This document shows positions 38,361 through 46,180 of a stretch of DNA of 64,000 bases, one piece after another. How positions within the stretch are numbered: the stretch's first letter is position 1; each line of letters starts with the position of its first letter. The notes under the pieces were generated by a model, which was not told the origin of the DNA, searched no databases, and worked only from the letters and a program-made list of their open reading frames with translations. Both the position numbers and the translations under genes were made by a program. Origin of the DNA: JACVRM01 sp963817375 (lineage in GTDB: Bacteria > Actinomycetota > Thermoleophilia > Gaiellales > Gaiellaceae); NCBI GenBank assembly GCA_963817375.1, contig CAWFOB010000005.1, positions 310,001 to 374,000 on the forward strand, written 5' to 3'.

Positions 38361-38765
38361 ATGGCCGTTGCGACGCCCGAGCGCGACGAGCAGCTCATCG
38401 CGGAGATGCGCGAGCCCCCGCCGCTCGAGCAGGCGCGAGCGTCGCTCGACTACTGGATGCAGCGCCGCGCTCGCCTTGCGCTCTACAAGCGCTCCGCGCG
38501 ACGCGAGGCCGACGAGATGATCCGCCGCTGCCGGCAGCGTGTCGCCGAGGCGGAGCGGCGGCGCTACGGCGCCGGCGTCGTCGGGTTCGTGCGCCGGCTC
38601 CTGGCGGGCGACACGCCGCAGTGGCTCGTGGTCCGGAGCGGCGTGCTCGCGTTCGCCTGGGCGCTCCTGCCGCGCCGGCTGGTCTACGCGGCGACGGCGT
38701 TCTTCCTCGTCTGGCTGCTCGTCGGCGTCCTCGTCGTGGCGGGCCTGATCCAGCTGCTCAGCTGA
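38361..38765 (+). CDS. hypothetical membrane protein
   Basis: 134 residues: a charged helical N-terminus (LEQARASLDYWMQRRARLAL, ADEMIRRCRQRVAEAERRR) and a C-terminal hydrophobic part with one or two helices (WLVVRSGVLAFAWALL; AATAFFLVWLLVGVLVVAGL). It overlaps the PIN gene by CTGA at its stop, so the two form an operon. No family recognised. Confidence 0.6.
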   Translation: MAVATPERDEQLIAEMREPPPLEQARASLDYWMQRRARLALYKRSARREADEMIRRCRQRVAEAERRRYGAGVVGFVRRLLAGDTPQWLVVRSGVLAFAWALLPRRLVYAATAFFLVWLLVGVLVVAGLIQLLS

Positions 38766-39163
38766 CCCGGTTCGTCGTCGACTGCGGCGTCGTCCTCCGC
38801 CTGGCCGAGGACGGGTACGAGGTGCCGCCGCAGCACGAGCTGCTCGCGCCGACCCTGCTGCGCTCGCAGACGCTCTCGGCGCTGCACGAGGCCGTGCACG
38901 CCGGCGAGCTGACCGAAGAGGCGGCGTTGGGGCGGCTCGAGCGGGTCTCGGCGATCAAGATCAGGCTGCTCGGCGACGCCGTCCTGCGCCGGAACGCGTG
39001 GCAGTTCGCCGACGAGCTCGGCTGGGCGAAGACCTACGACGCCGAGTACCTGGCGCTGACGAAGCTCCAGGCCGACGCGTTCGTCACGCTCGACAAGGCG
39101 CTCGCGCGCCGCGCGGCAGCCGTGGTGCCCACGGCGACGATCGACGCGCTGCGTCGCCCGTAG
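38762..39163 (+). CDS. PIN-domain nuclease (VapC-like), apparent CTG start
   Basis: 133 residues. TRFVVDCGVVLRLAED is the PIN N-terminus with the first metal-binding Asp; other acidic residues lie in the helix LTEEAALGRLE, in AKTYDAEYLALT (the central D..Y.AL pattern) and in FVTLDKALARRA. No ATG/GTG/TTG precedes VVDCG, and the domain begins exactly at a CTG (38762-38764) overlapping the upstream TGA. PIN proteins usually cleave RNA as VapC toxins, but no antitoxin-like gene is adjacent, so this may be a solitary PIN protein. Confidence 0.75.
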   Translation: MTRFVVDCGVVLRLAEDGYEVPPQHELLAPTLLRSQTLSALHEAVHAGELTEEAALGRLERVSAIKIRLLGDAVLRRNAWQFADELGWAKTYDAEYLALTKLQADAFVTLDKALARRAAAVVPTATIDALRRP

Positions 39164-39167
39164 GGGC

Positions 39168-39184
39168 GCGGGCCGCCGGCCCGC
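39168..39184. terminator. hairpin between convergent genes
   Basis: GCGGGCC (39168-39174), loop GCC, GGCCCGC (39178-39184), 5 nt after the PIN stop and 17 nt before the convergent cyclase stop; could serve both strands. Confidence 0.45.
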
Positions 39185-39200
39185 CGCAGCATGTCGCTCC

Positions 39201-41699
39201 TTACTCGCTGCCGAGCGCGGCGATCGCGTAGGCGACCGCTTCCTCGAGCGTGAGCTCGCGGCCGCGCCCAATCGCGTCTGTGTATGCATCCGCGCCTAGC
39301 GCCTCGCGCGTCGATGTGACGATGCGCGCGAAGAGTTCGTCGTCGGAGGCTTCGCGGACCGAGCCGAGCTCTTCCTCCACGCGACCGCATGCCCCGAGCA
39401 GCACCGCCGCGTCCTGCACCTTCCCAAGCGCCTCGACGATCCATGCGGCCGTGTGCAGGCACGTTCCGACAACGCCCTTTGCGCCCACCTCCGCGCTTGC
39501 TTCCAGCGCCGCGCGCATGTTCGCGGCTGCAGACGAGAGCCGGCCGAGGTGGAACTCGGCGTCGGCGACGTTGTTGAGCGCGAGCGCCGTGCCCCACTCA
39601 TCACCGAGCTCTCGGCGCAGGTTGGCGCTCCGGCCACACAGCTCGGCAGCCTGCTCCCAGTCGCCGGACTGTGCGGCGACGGCTCCGAGGTTGTTCAAGG
39701 CGATCGCGGCGTTCCAGCGGTCGCCGATCCGCTCGGCCAGCTCCGCCAGCTCCTCGAAGGCATCGGTTGCCCGGCCGGCATGAATGGCGGCCCTGCCCCG
39801 CTCGCGCAGGGCGTCTGCCATTCCCTGCTCGTCCCCCACGCTCGCGAAGGCCGCGTAGGCCGCCTCGGCGTGTCGCGTCGCTTCCTCGTTGTTCGCGAGC
39901 CGCTCGGCGATCACCGACGCGCATTCGTGGACGCGGCCGACGAGCTCGGGCGGCTGACCTTCCGCGTGGGCAAGGGCCGCTTCGACCCATCCGCGCCCCT
40001 CGGCGAAGCCGCCGCGAAGCCAGAAGAAGAAGGCGAGCCCGCCGAGCAATCGCAGCGCCAGCACCGGTGCGCCCTCGAGCCCGAAGTTCACCGCAGCCCG
40101 GACGTTGTCGTAGTCGGCCGCGACCCGCGCGGTCCATCCCTGCTGATCAGGCCCGCGCCGCAGATGTGGATCTGCCTGCTCCACGAGCTCGGCGAAGAAC
40201 GCCGCGTGACGCAGCCGCAACGCGTCCACCTCGTCCGACCCCTCGAACTGCCTGACCGCGAACTCGCGGATCGTCTCGAGCATCCAGAAGCGTGTTCGCC
40301 CGGCCACCTCCCGGCGGCGGAGGAGGCTCTTGTCGATGAGCGACTGCAGGATGTCGATCTCCGCGCCGCAGACCGCCTCTGCGGCCTCGTACGTGCACCC
40401 GCCGACGAAAACCCCGAGGCGCCAGAACAGCCGCTGCTCCTCGGGCGCGAGCAGGTCGTACGACCAGCGGATGGTCGCGTCCAGCGTCTTCTGGCGGGGA
40501 TCCGCATCACGGCCGCCTTTGAGGTCGAGTCCGCGACCCAATCGCTCGAGCAGCTCCTCGGACGAGAAGACCGAGATACGCGCGGCGGCGAGCTCGAGCG
40601 CGAGCGGAAGGTTGTCGAGACGGTTGCAGAGCTCGGCCGTGGCCGTCGTCTCGCTGAACTCGGGACGCAGCGCGCGGGCACGCGCCGTGAACAGCGCGGG
40701 GCCGTCGTGCTCGTCGAGCGAGGGCACGGTCCACGCGTGCTCGCCCTGGAGCTGGAGCCGTTCCCTGCTCGTCACGAGCAGCTTGGCGCCGCCGGCCTCC
40801 CGAAGACGGGCGATGTCGGTCGCTACCTCGGGCAGCAGGTGCTCGGCGTTGTCGATCAGGAGCAGCGCGCGCTTGGCGGCGAGCGAGTCGGCGAGCGTCT
40901 CCTCGAGCGCCTCTCCGGGGCGCTCCCGCACGTCGAGCGCCTTCGCAACGGCATCGAGCGCGAGCGCCGGGTCGCGGAGCGCCGCAAGCGAGACCCACCA
41001 CACGCCGTCAGGCGCGTCGTCGGCCACCTCGGCCGCCGCCTGCAGCGCCAGACGCGTCTTCCCGGTCCCGCCGGGGCCGGTCAGCGTGAGCAGCCGCACG
41101 CCGTCGTCCCGCAGAAGACCGACCACCTCCTCCAGTTCGTGGGTGCGGCCGAGAAACGGCGTCGCCGGAACCGGCAGGTTCGTCTGCCGGAGGCTCTTGA
41201 GCGGCGGAAAGCGCTCGTCGCCCAGCTGAAAGACGCGCTCGGGCGCGGCGAGGTCCTTCAGCCGGTGCTCACCCAGATCGCGGACCTCTTCGTCCGGGAC
41301 GAGGTCACGCGTCGCCTGGGAGAGAAGGACCTGTCCGCCGTGACCGGCCGCCGCGATTCGTGCGGCGCGATGGACGTCCATCCCGACGTACCCGTCGCCC
41401 GTCGCGACAGGCTCACCGGTGTGGATCCCCATGCGCACGCTGATCGGGCCCTCCCGGAGCCCGGCCTGCGCCTCAGCCGCGGCGGCGAGCGCGTCCGACG
41501 CGCGCGCGAACGCCACGAAGAAGGCGTCGCCCTGCGTGTCCACCTTGACGCCGCCGTGCCGCGCGAATGCGTCGCGGAGCACCCTGCGGTGCCCGTCCAG
41601 GAGGTCTGCGTAGCCGTCGCCGTGCTCGCGCAGCAGGCGCGTCGAGCCCTCGATGTCCGTGAAGAGGAAGGTGACGGTCCCATGCGGGAGCTCGGCCAC
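39201..41699 (-). CDS. class III adenylate cyclase / NTPase / TPR regulator
   Basis: An 832-residue multidomain protein. Residues 5-165 are a class III nucleotide cyclase: metal Asp15 (FLFTDIEGST) and Asp58 (TQGDAFFVAF), Lys52, and DVHRAARIAAAG, where His110 replaces the usual transition-state Asn while Arg114 is kept. Residues 200-470 are a STAND-type NTPase with Walker A TGPGGTGKT (207-215) and Walker B ALLLIDNAEHLL. The C-terminal third is helical TPR-like (AIALNNLGAVAAQSGDWEQA). In such fusions the NTPase/TPR part senses ligands or partners. GTG start; no membrane helix. Confidence 0.88.
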   Translation of the reverse strand: MAELPHGTVTFLFTDIEGSTRLLREHGDGYADLLDGHRRVLRDAFARHGGVKVDTQGDAFFVAFARASDALAAAAEAQAGLREGPISVRMGIHTGEPVATGDGYVGMDVHRAARIAAAGHGGQVLLSQATRDLVPDEEVRDLGEHRLKDLAAPERVFQLGDERFPPLKSLRQTNLPVPATPFLGRTHELEEVVGLLRDDGVRLLTLTGPGGTGKTRLALQAAAEVADDAPDGVWWVSLAALRDPALALDAVAKALDVRERPGEALEETLADSLAAKRALLLIDNAEHLLPEVATDIARLREAGGAKLLVTSRERLQLQGEHAWTVPSLDEHDGPALFTARARALRPEFSETTATAELCNRLDNLPLALELAAARISVFSSEELLERLGRGLDLKGGRDADPRQKTLDATIRWSYDLLAPEEQRLFWRLGVFVGGCTYEAAEAVCGAEIDILQSLIDKSLLRRREVAGRTRFWMLETIREFAVRQFEGSDEVDALRLRHAAFFAELVEQADPHLRRGPDQQGWTARVAADYDNVRAAVNFGLEGAPVLALRLLGGLAFFFWLRGGFAEGRGWVEAALAHAEGQPPELVGRVHECASVIAERLANNEEATRHAEAAYAAFASVGDEQGMADALRERGRAAIHAGRATDAFEELAELAERIGDRWNAAIALNNLGAVAAQSGDWEQAAELCGRSANLRRELGDEWGTALALNNVADAEFHLGRLSSAAANMRAALEASAEVGAKGVVGTCLHTAAWIVEALGKVQDAAVLLGACGRVEEELGSVREASDDELFARIVTSTREALGADAYTDAIGRGRELTLEEAVAYAIAALGSE

Positions 41700-41743
41700 A
41701 GCAAAGTTCTCGCCGCCGGGCCCCGCGTTGTCAAGACGCGCGA

Positions 41744-41784
41744 TGGCCCCGGGAGGAGTCGAACCTCCGCACGCAGATTCGAAG
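41744..41784 (-). repeat. att-like copy 1 of tRNA-Arg(TCG) 3' half
   Basis: Identical over 41 bp to tRNA positions from the anticodon loop (starts CTTCGAATC on the minus strand) through discriminator A. The 5' half of the tRNA is absent, so this is not a gene. Confidence 0.9.
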
Positions 41785-41893
41785 GTGGGGCTTCAGTCCG
41801 TCGGCGTGTCTCGGCAGAGCTGGTCGGAATGAGGGCTATGGTGGGACGTCTGGCCGCTTCTGCGATGGGCCTACTCCAACAACGGAGGTCCAA

Positions 41894-42004
41894 GTGCTCC
41901 TCGCAACTCACGGTTGGTGGCCCTGGCTCTTGATGTATGCGCTCATCTTGGTCGGTGTCGCGTACGTCGTCATGTACGTCGTCAGGCGCCGCCGGGCGAG
42001 CTAA
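41894..42004 (+). CDS. 36-residue membrane peptide
   Basis: GTG start with GGAGG five nucleotides upstream. The peptide reads LLATHGWWPWLLMYALILVG then VAYVVMYVVRRRRAS: a tryptophan-rich head, one membrane helix and a basic C-terminus. It lies between two tRNA-derived repeats and is the only coding candidate there. Could be a toxin-like, holin-like or regulatory peptide; no family recognised. Confidence 0.55.
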   Translation: MLLATHGWWPWLLMYALILVGVAYVVMYVVRRRRAS

Positions 42005-42054
42005 GGAAGGCCTCTCCGCCGCCTCGAAGCGACGTAAGCTCGAGCGTTGCGTCA

Positions 42055-42095
42055 TGGCCCCGGGAGGAGTCGAACCTCCGCACGCAGATTCGAAG
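42055..42095 (-). repeat. att-like copy 2 of tRNA-Arg(TCG) 3' half
   Basis: Exact 41-bp match to 41744-41784 and to 45243-45283. It marks the distal end of the 3.2-kb element. Confidence 0.9.
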
Positions 42096-42204
42096 CGGCC
42101 CGCGGGCGTCTCGGCCTGTCTCGGCGCAGCTGGCTTTTGGCTTCGTGGAGCGGTCTTGCCCGGCCAATCGCACGATGACGGTTCGGCGGGTTTCGGTGGC
42201 TCTT

Positions 42205-42223
42205 GTTGCCCCCGGGTTGCCCC
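42205..42223 (+). repeat. arm-type direct repeats, left end
   Basis: GTTGCCCC at 42205-42212 and at 42216-42223, 11 bp apart, about 110 bp inside the distal 41-bp copy. Confidence 0.5.
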
Positions 42224-42244
42224 ACAACGTGTCGCGGGCGAGCT

Positions 42245-42660
42245 TCAGTGGACGACCTGCCAGACCGGGTAGCCATTCGCGAACCGTCCGACGAAGTAGA
42301 CGCCCTGAGACAAGCTCTGCGACGGCAGCATCGCACGCGCCGTCACATACACAACGACGGTGCGCTGCCAGACACGCATCCCGCACTCGTACTTCGCGCT
42401 GCGTCCCCGTTCGGTGTCCCGCGTCGCGAGTACCGCTGACGTGACCTGGGGACGGCTTCGGCCGTTAACGAAGCTCACCGCAGCGGCGGCGGCCGGACCG
42501 ATCGCGTTCGTCCCGTTCAGCGGTAGCAGACCACGCGGGTCCCTTTCGACGGTCGTCAAGCCATGCGTGCAGATCGGCGAGTGAGCCGCTGGCGCGTTAG
42601 CCGAAGATGCGACGAGCGCGCTGACCAGCGCCGCGGCGAGAACGAAGGAAGTGCCCGCAT
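42245..42660 (-). CDS. secreted hypothetical protein (frameshifted), paralogue of 56404-56814
   Basis: Mature part HSPICTHGLTTVERDPRGLL, then RSAKYECGMRVWQRTVVVYV, LPSQSLSQGVYFVGRFANGY and PVWQVVH. It matches the gene at 56404 block for block, including two cysteines and the V-W-Q-V-x-H end. The signal peptide (FVLAAALVSALVASSANAPA) is in frame, but its ATG (42660) is in the next frame, so an indel near 42645 is likely; the first start in the uninterrupted frame is TTG 42559. Function unknown; possibly an inhibitor or envelope protein. Confidence 0.55.
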
Positions 42661-42864
42661 CGCGATGCTCCGATCAGAAGACTGTTACCGCCCGTCATCG
42701 TCGCGCGTCACCAATAAGCACGCAACTCGCGCCGTCGGGCTTCCGGGACGACGCGGCGGTCGTCAGTCACCAGTCGGCGCGGCGGTTCCTCCGCAACCGG
42801 GCTACGCGCGCGCTCTGATGGCTGGCGACGCTCTCGATGTCACGGTCGTGGGGGAACAGCAGAT

Positions 42865-43182
42865 GTGACCGACATCACGCACAGACGACACGGCGTCGCC
42901 GAGATGTTGATGAGACTCGTCGCCGCCGCCTTCGGCGGGGCCAGCCTTGTGATCGCGTGCGCGGGGTTCACGGCCCCGTGGCGGAACTCGACCGACACGC
43001 CAGCAATCGCGCTAGTCCTCCTCAGCATCCCCATGCTGCTCCTGGGAGTGGCGTTCTCGGTCGTCGCCTTCTGGGGGCCGCGAGAGTTGTCTCGCCGAGC
43101 CTTTGTAACGATGATCGTCTGCGAGGTCGCAGCGTTCGCGCTCGTGCTTCCGCTCGTGCGACTCTTCGACGGCCCGCCGTAG
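42865..43182 (+). CDS. small three-helix membrane protein
   Basis: 105 residues, GTG start with GGGGAA upstream. Three hydrophobic stretches: LMRLVAAAFGGASLVIACAG, ALVLLSIPMLLLGVAFSVVA and FVTMIVCEVAAFALVLPLVR. Cargo of the tRNA-Arg element. The 200 bp upstream (42661-42864) shows no other gene. Function unknown. Confidence 0.6.
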   Translation: MTDITHRRHGVAEMLMRLVAAAFGGASLVIACAGFTAPWRNSTDTPAIALVLLSIPMLLLGVAFSVVAFWGPRELSRRAFVTMIVCEVAAFALVLPLVRLFDGPP

Positions 43183-43256
43183 GCCCTGCGTAAGAACGAA
43201 GTCACGGGCGGCGATGGTCGGCGTGAAGAGGGAACATCGGTCTTAGACTTTCCCGC

Positions 43257-43454
43257 GTGCGGATCAGAACGGACGACGGATCGGCTCTAAGCGCCGTCTA
43301 TCTCGCGCTCTCCGACGCCGAGGCGAGCGAGCTTCGTGATGCCCTGACGCAAATGCTCACGGACGAGGCGGGATGGCACGCGCATGTCAGCGACGCCAGC
43401 TTTCAGACTACGGTGACCGTCTACCGCGAGGACGACAAGACCGCCGTCTTCTAG
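43257..43454 (+). CDS. small hypothetical protein
   Basis: 65 residues from GTG 43257: RIRTDDGSALSAVYLALSDA, EASELRDALTQMLTDEAGWH, AHVSDASFQTTVTVYRED. The alternating strand-helix-strand pattern and the AHVS...T.TVYRE end suggest a compact alpha/beta fold. No family recognised; cargo of the element. Confidence 0.55.
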   Translation: MRIRTDDGSALSAVYLALSDAEASELRDALTQMLTDEAGWHAHVSDASFQTTVTVYREDDKTAVF

Positions 43455-43500
43455 TCCTGGTTGCGGGGGCGGACCACCGAGGCTTCCAGGGCGGGGCGGC

Positions 43501-44482
43501 GTGCGGACCTCTAGAAGGTTGGGGAACGTAACCGAGACGATGGCCGCCTCCGGTTTGCGCGTCTCCGTCCTTGCGGTCGCGGCCGTGCTCGTCATGGCGG
43601 CATCTCCCACGTCAACGAGTTTGAGCGCCTCGGCCTCGCTCATCACGCCTGCGGCGTCGCCGCCTCCCTGGGCATCGACAGGACTCATCGCCTACAAGTG
43701 CGGCGACTCGCTCTGCCTTGTGCGCCCCGACGGAAGCGGAAAGCGCGACCTGCTTCGGCTCGCCGGGCCGGGGCCGCAATGGGACCCGGCGTTCTCGCCC
43801 AACGGACTGGTGCTCGCGTTCCGCGGCTACTACGGGGTCGGGGATGGCGAGTACGCCGTCTACGTCGTGGGCGCAGATGGGTGCTCGATCCACCGGCTCA
43901 CGCGCTCGATCGCCGCAGATCCCTCCTGGTCGCCCGACGGGAGATGGATCGCTTTCGACGCCAGCGGGGGCAATCTGGAAGGTGCATCCCGACCGAACCG
44001 CGCTCACACGCGTCACCAGAGGAGGGCGCGCCGCGCAGGACTCTTCGCCCGCCTGGTCGCCGGACGGCACGAGGATCACATTCGTTCGCTCCCAACACGG
44101 GCGCAGTCAGATCCTCGTCGTAAGAGCGAATGGTGGCCGAACAGCTGTATTGCACAGTGATGCGCGAGGGCTGCGGGGAGCGTCCGCGTGGTCGCACGAC
44201 GGCACGCGGATCGCCTTCGTGGTGCAGGCCGGGCCGCGGTCGTGGATTGAAGTTATGCACGCGAACGGCACCAGCGTTCGAACCCTGACAAGCACGCTCG
44301 GGAGCGCCTGGAACCCGATCTGGTTGCCCCACGACGCGGGGATCGCGTTCCTTGCTGGGACGAGCACGGGACGGAGTCTCTTCGTCATGCGTCCAGATGG
44401 ACGCGACGTTACGCGCCTGCCACTGCGGGACACCGAGCAGTTCACTTGGGCCGACAGCCAACTACCGCGGCAACGCTGCTAG
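43501..44482 (+). CDS. secreted TolB-like beta-propeller protein (one frameshift)
   Basis: Signal peptide in the ATG 43540 frame (LRVSVLAVAAVLVMAAS), then repeated propeller blades: GTGLIAYKCGD-type opening (STGLIAYKCGDSLCLVRPDG), WDPAFSPNGLVLAFRG, DPSWSPDGRWIAFDASGG. At about 43970, in a GGGGG run, the frame shifts to IWKVHPDRTALTRVT, PAWSPDGTRITFVRS, SAWSHDGTRIAFVVQ and SLFVMRPDGRDVTRLPL. Each blade has the W-SPDG-RIAF motif of PD40/TolB repeats. About 325 residues repaired. Probably exported; partner unknown. Confidence 0.7.
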
Positions 44483-44573
44483 GCCGCTGGAGCTGCCCCC
44501 GCCCGATCTCACCCACCACCCGAGCTTCCAGTGGCAGTTCCGGCGGAGCTGCGGGATTACTAGGCTTGGCCCG

Positions 44574-45143
44574 GTGGCCGACCACGTGATCAGGGCGCTC
44601 ACGCCCGACACCTGGCCCGACTTCGCGGCCATCTGGGAGCGCAAGTCAGGCCTGTTCAGCGGGTGCTGGTGCTGCAAGTTCCACCCGGACGCCGAGCGGC
44701 CCGGGGAGAGCAACAGGGACTTCAAGGAGCGGATGGTCGCCGAGGGTGTCGCGCACGCCGCGTTGGTGTACGTCGACGGGCTCGCCGTCGCCTGGGCGGA
44801 GTACGGCACCCCCGAGGAGCTTCCCGACATCCACCACCGCAAGCAGTACGACGCGGAGACCGTGACGCCCCCGGACTACCGGATCACCTGCATCTACGTA
44901 GACCAGAAACAGCGCAAGGCCGGCCTGGGCCTCGCCGCCCTGCGCGGGGCGGTCGACCTGATCGCGAGGGCGGGCGGAGGGGTGGTCGAGGGCTACCCGC
45001 AGGACACCCCCGAACGCACGAAGATGAACCCGTCGTTCCTCTACAACCTCACCCGGCACTCCTACGAGGAGGCCGGCTTCACCTACGTGCGCCCCAAGGG
45101 CCTGAACCACTGCGTGATGACGAAGGTCGTCGAGCCCGCCTGA
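44574..45143 (+). CDS. GNAT family N-acetyltransferase (WCC-type)
   Basis: 189 residues from GTG 44574: RALTPDTWPDFAAIWE, SGCWCCKFHPD, AALVYVDGLAVAWAEYG, ITCIYVDQKQRKAGLGLAAL (acetyl-CoA strand and Q/R-x-x-G-L-G-x-A loop) and SYEEAGFTYVRPKGLNHCVM. The CWCC...H cluster near the N-terminus is a trait of an actinobacterial GNAT subgroup and may bind metal. Last cargo gene of the element; it abuts the arm-like repeats. Could modify an antibiotic or a protein; substrate unknown. Confidence 0.75.
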   Translation: MADHVIRALTPDTWPDFAAIWERKSGLFSGCWCCKFHPDAERPGESNRDFKERMVAEGVAHAALVYVDGLAVAWAEYGTPEELPDIHHRKQYDAETVTPPDYRITCIYVDQKQRKAGLGLAALRGAVDLIARAGGGVVEGYPQDTPERTKMNPSFLYNLTRHSYEEAGFTYVRPKGLNHCVMTKVVEPA

Positions 45144-45152
45144 GCGCAGGCC

Positions 45153-45184
45153 GTCGCCACGCCTGTTGCCACTTTCGTTGCCAC
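45153..45184 (+). repeat. arm-type direct repeats, tRNA-proximal end
   Basis: GTCGCCAC (45153-45160), GTTGCCAC (45165-45172) and GTTGCCAC (45177-45184), at exact 12-bp spacing, 60-90 bp inside the tRNA end of the element. Same orientation as the pair at 42205-42223. Confidence 0.55.
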
Positions 45185-45242
45185 TCTGCCCGCTGGGCTT
45201 CCGGTCCGACAACGCCTCGCCGATATGCAGGGTTTTCGTAAG

Positions 45243-45314
45243 TGGCCCCGGGAGGAGTCGAACCTCCGCACGCAGATTCGAAGTCTGCCGCTCTATCCGC
45301 TGAGCTACGGGGCC
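45243..45314 (-). tRNA. tRNA-Arg (anticodon TCG), integration target
   Basis: 72 nt: acceptor GGCCCCG/CGGGGCC, D-stem GCTC/GAGC, anticodon stem GCAGA/TCTGC with loop CTTCGAA (TCG), T-stem GGAGG/CCTCC. No encoded CCA. Positions 45243-45283 (anticodon loop to discriminator) are duplicated exactly at 42055 and 41744. Confidence 0.95.
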
Positions 45315-46180
45315 GGCGTGGAGGAAGGTAGCCGCTCGCCGGTCGCAGGCCCGAGCGAGTCGATCTCCCACCCTTGCGGGTAGGTCTTCCGGCGCCGCAC
45401 CTTCGTACGCATGCGCGGGCGCCGCCGCGAGGGCAGGAGCGCCACGGCGCGCGCACGCAGCTTGAGCGCGGCTTCGCCGGCGCGCCGCTCCGCCGCCGTG
45501 GGGTGCGGGAGCCCGAGCGCGTCGAGGAGCGGATCGTCGAGCAGTGCGTAGACCCCGCGGCGGCCGAGGGCGAGTGGCGTCCCCGGAAGCTTGCAGACGA
45601 ACATGTCGACCATCGCCGAGGCGACACGGTGGCCGGCCTCGGTGAACGCAAACCGCTCGCGCTCGAACGCGACGTTGAAGGACTCGAGCTCCTCGTAGCT
45701 CGGCGGCACATCGCGGATGTTCATCAGACGCGCGACGTTCCGCCAGAACTCGAACGTCGCCGTCCGCTCGGCCTCCGTCGCGCGCCGCCAGCCGAAGCGC
45801 TCGTTCCAGCGGAACGGCTCCAGCGCGAGCGTCGACAGTACGTAGAGGAAGTCCTCGTTCGCGATCTCGAACCGCCCGTGCAGCTGGTTCATGCGCCGGA
45901 TCGCGGCGCGCCCGGCCGGGCTGTCGTAGCCCTCCTCGACGAACGAGCTGATCAGCAGGTCGGTGTCGTCGTACCGCTTGAGCGGCCGATCCGTGAACTC
46001 GCCGGTCGACGCGAGCAGCCCCGCGATGCTCGGCACCGCGAACGTTCGGAAGAAGGCGAGCTCGAGCGAGCGCGTGACGTCGAATGGGAACTCGAAGCAG
46101 GCGTCGAGGTAGACGATGCGCAGGTGGTCGCGGACCGGATCGAGCCGGCGGATCTCGGCGAGCGCGGGCGACTCGCGCAT
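45305..46180 (-). CDS. oxygenase MpaB family (DUF2236) protein
   Basis: 291 residues resembling latex-clearing/MpaB-type heme oxygenases: VYLDACFEFPFDVTRSLELA, RTFAVPSIAGLL, RYDDTDLLISSFVEEG, GRFEIANEDFLYVLSTLALE and REWRRATE-like segment FGWRRATEAERTATFEFWRN. The HGRF.I.NEDFLYVL block fits the family. C-terminus is basic and overlaps the 5' end of tRNA-Arg by 10 bp. Coupled (TGATG) to the dehydrogenase upstream. Confidence 0.75.
   Translation of the reverse strand: MRESPALAEIRRLDPVRDHLRIVYLDACFEFPFDVTRSLELAFFRTFAVPSIAGLLASTGEFTDRPLKRYDDTDLLISSFVEEGYDSPAGRAAIRRMNQLHGRFEIANEDFLYVLSTLALEPFRWNERFGWRRATEAERTATFEFWRNVARLMNIRDVPPSYEELESFNVAFERERFAFTEAGHRVASAMVDMFVCKLPGTPLALGRRGVYALLDDPLLDALGLPHPTAAERRAGEAALKLRARAVALLPSRRRPRMRTKVRRRKTYPQGWEIDSLGPATGERLPSSTPAP

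Larger units (their letters stand above)
41744..42095. mobile_element. 0.3-kb tRNA-repeat-bounded unit
   Basis: Segment between two exact 41-bp copies of the tRNA-Arg(TCG) 3' half (41744-41784 and 42055-42095). Its only visible content is a 36-residue membrane peptide with a strong ribosome binding site. The sequences 17 and 16 nt inside the two copies (41802-41823, 42112-42133) match at 19 of 22 positions, suggesting both copies are ends of related elements inserted in tandem. Confidence 0.55.
42055..45283. mobile_element. 3.2-kb integrase-less element at tRNA-Arg(TCG)
   Basis: Bounded by the intact tRNA-Arg (3' half at 45243-45283) and the 41-bp copy at 42055-42095. Inside each end lie GTTGCC-type direct repeats like integrase arm sites (42205-42223; 45153-45184). 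Cargo: secreted protein, three-helix membrane protein, 65-residue protein, TolB-like secreted protein and GNAT enzyme. No integrase, excisionase, transposase or replication gene is visible, so it is either non-autonomous or has lost its integrase, which would normally sit next to the tRNA where the GNAT gene now lies. Confidence 0.65.

Noticed and set aside
38762..39163. Complete VapBC toxin-antitoxin module
   Set aside because: The upstream coupled gene encodes a membrane protein, not an antitoxin with an AbrB/Arc/RHH-type N-terminus; only a solitary PIN gene is supported.
45153..45184. Possible CRISPR array
   Set aside because: Repeats are 8 bp with 4-bp gaps, only three copies; not a CRISPR and no cas gene nearby.
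45083..45271. Minus-strand frame through tRNA-Arg containing VATKVATGVAT
   Set aside because: The VAT repeats are the translation of the 12-bp direct repeats; too short and without catalytic residues to be an integrase, so only the repeats are reported.
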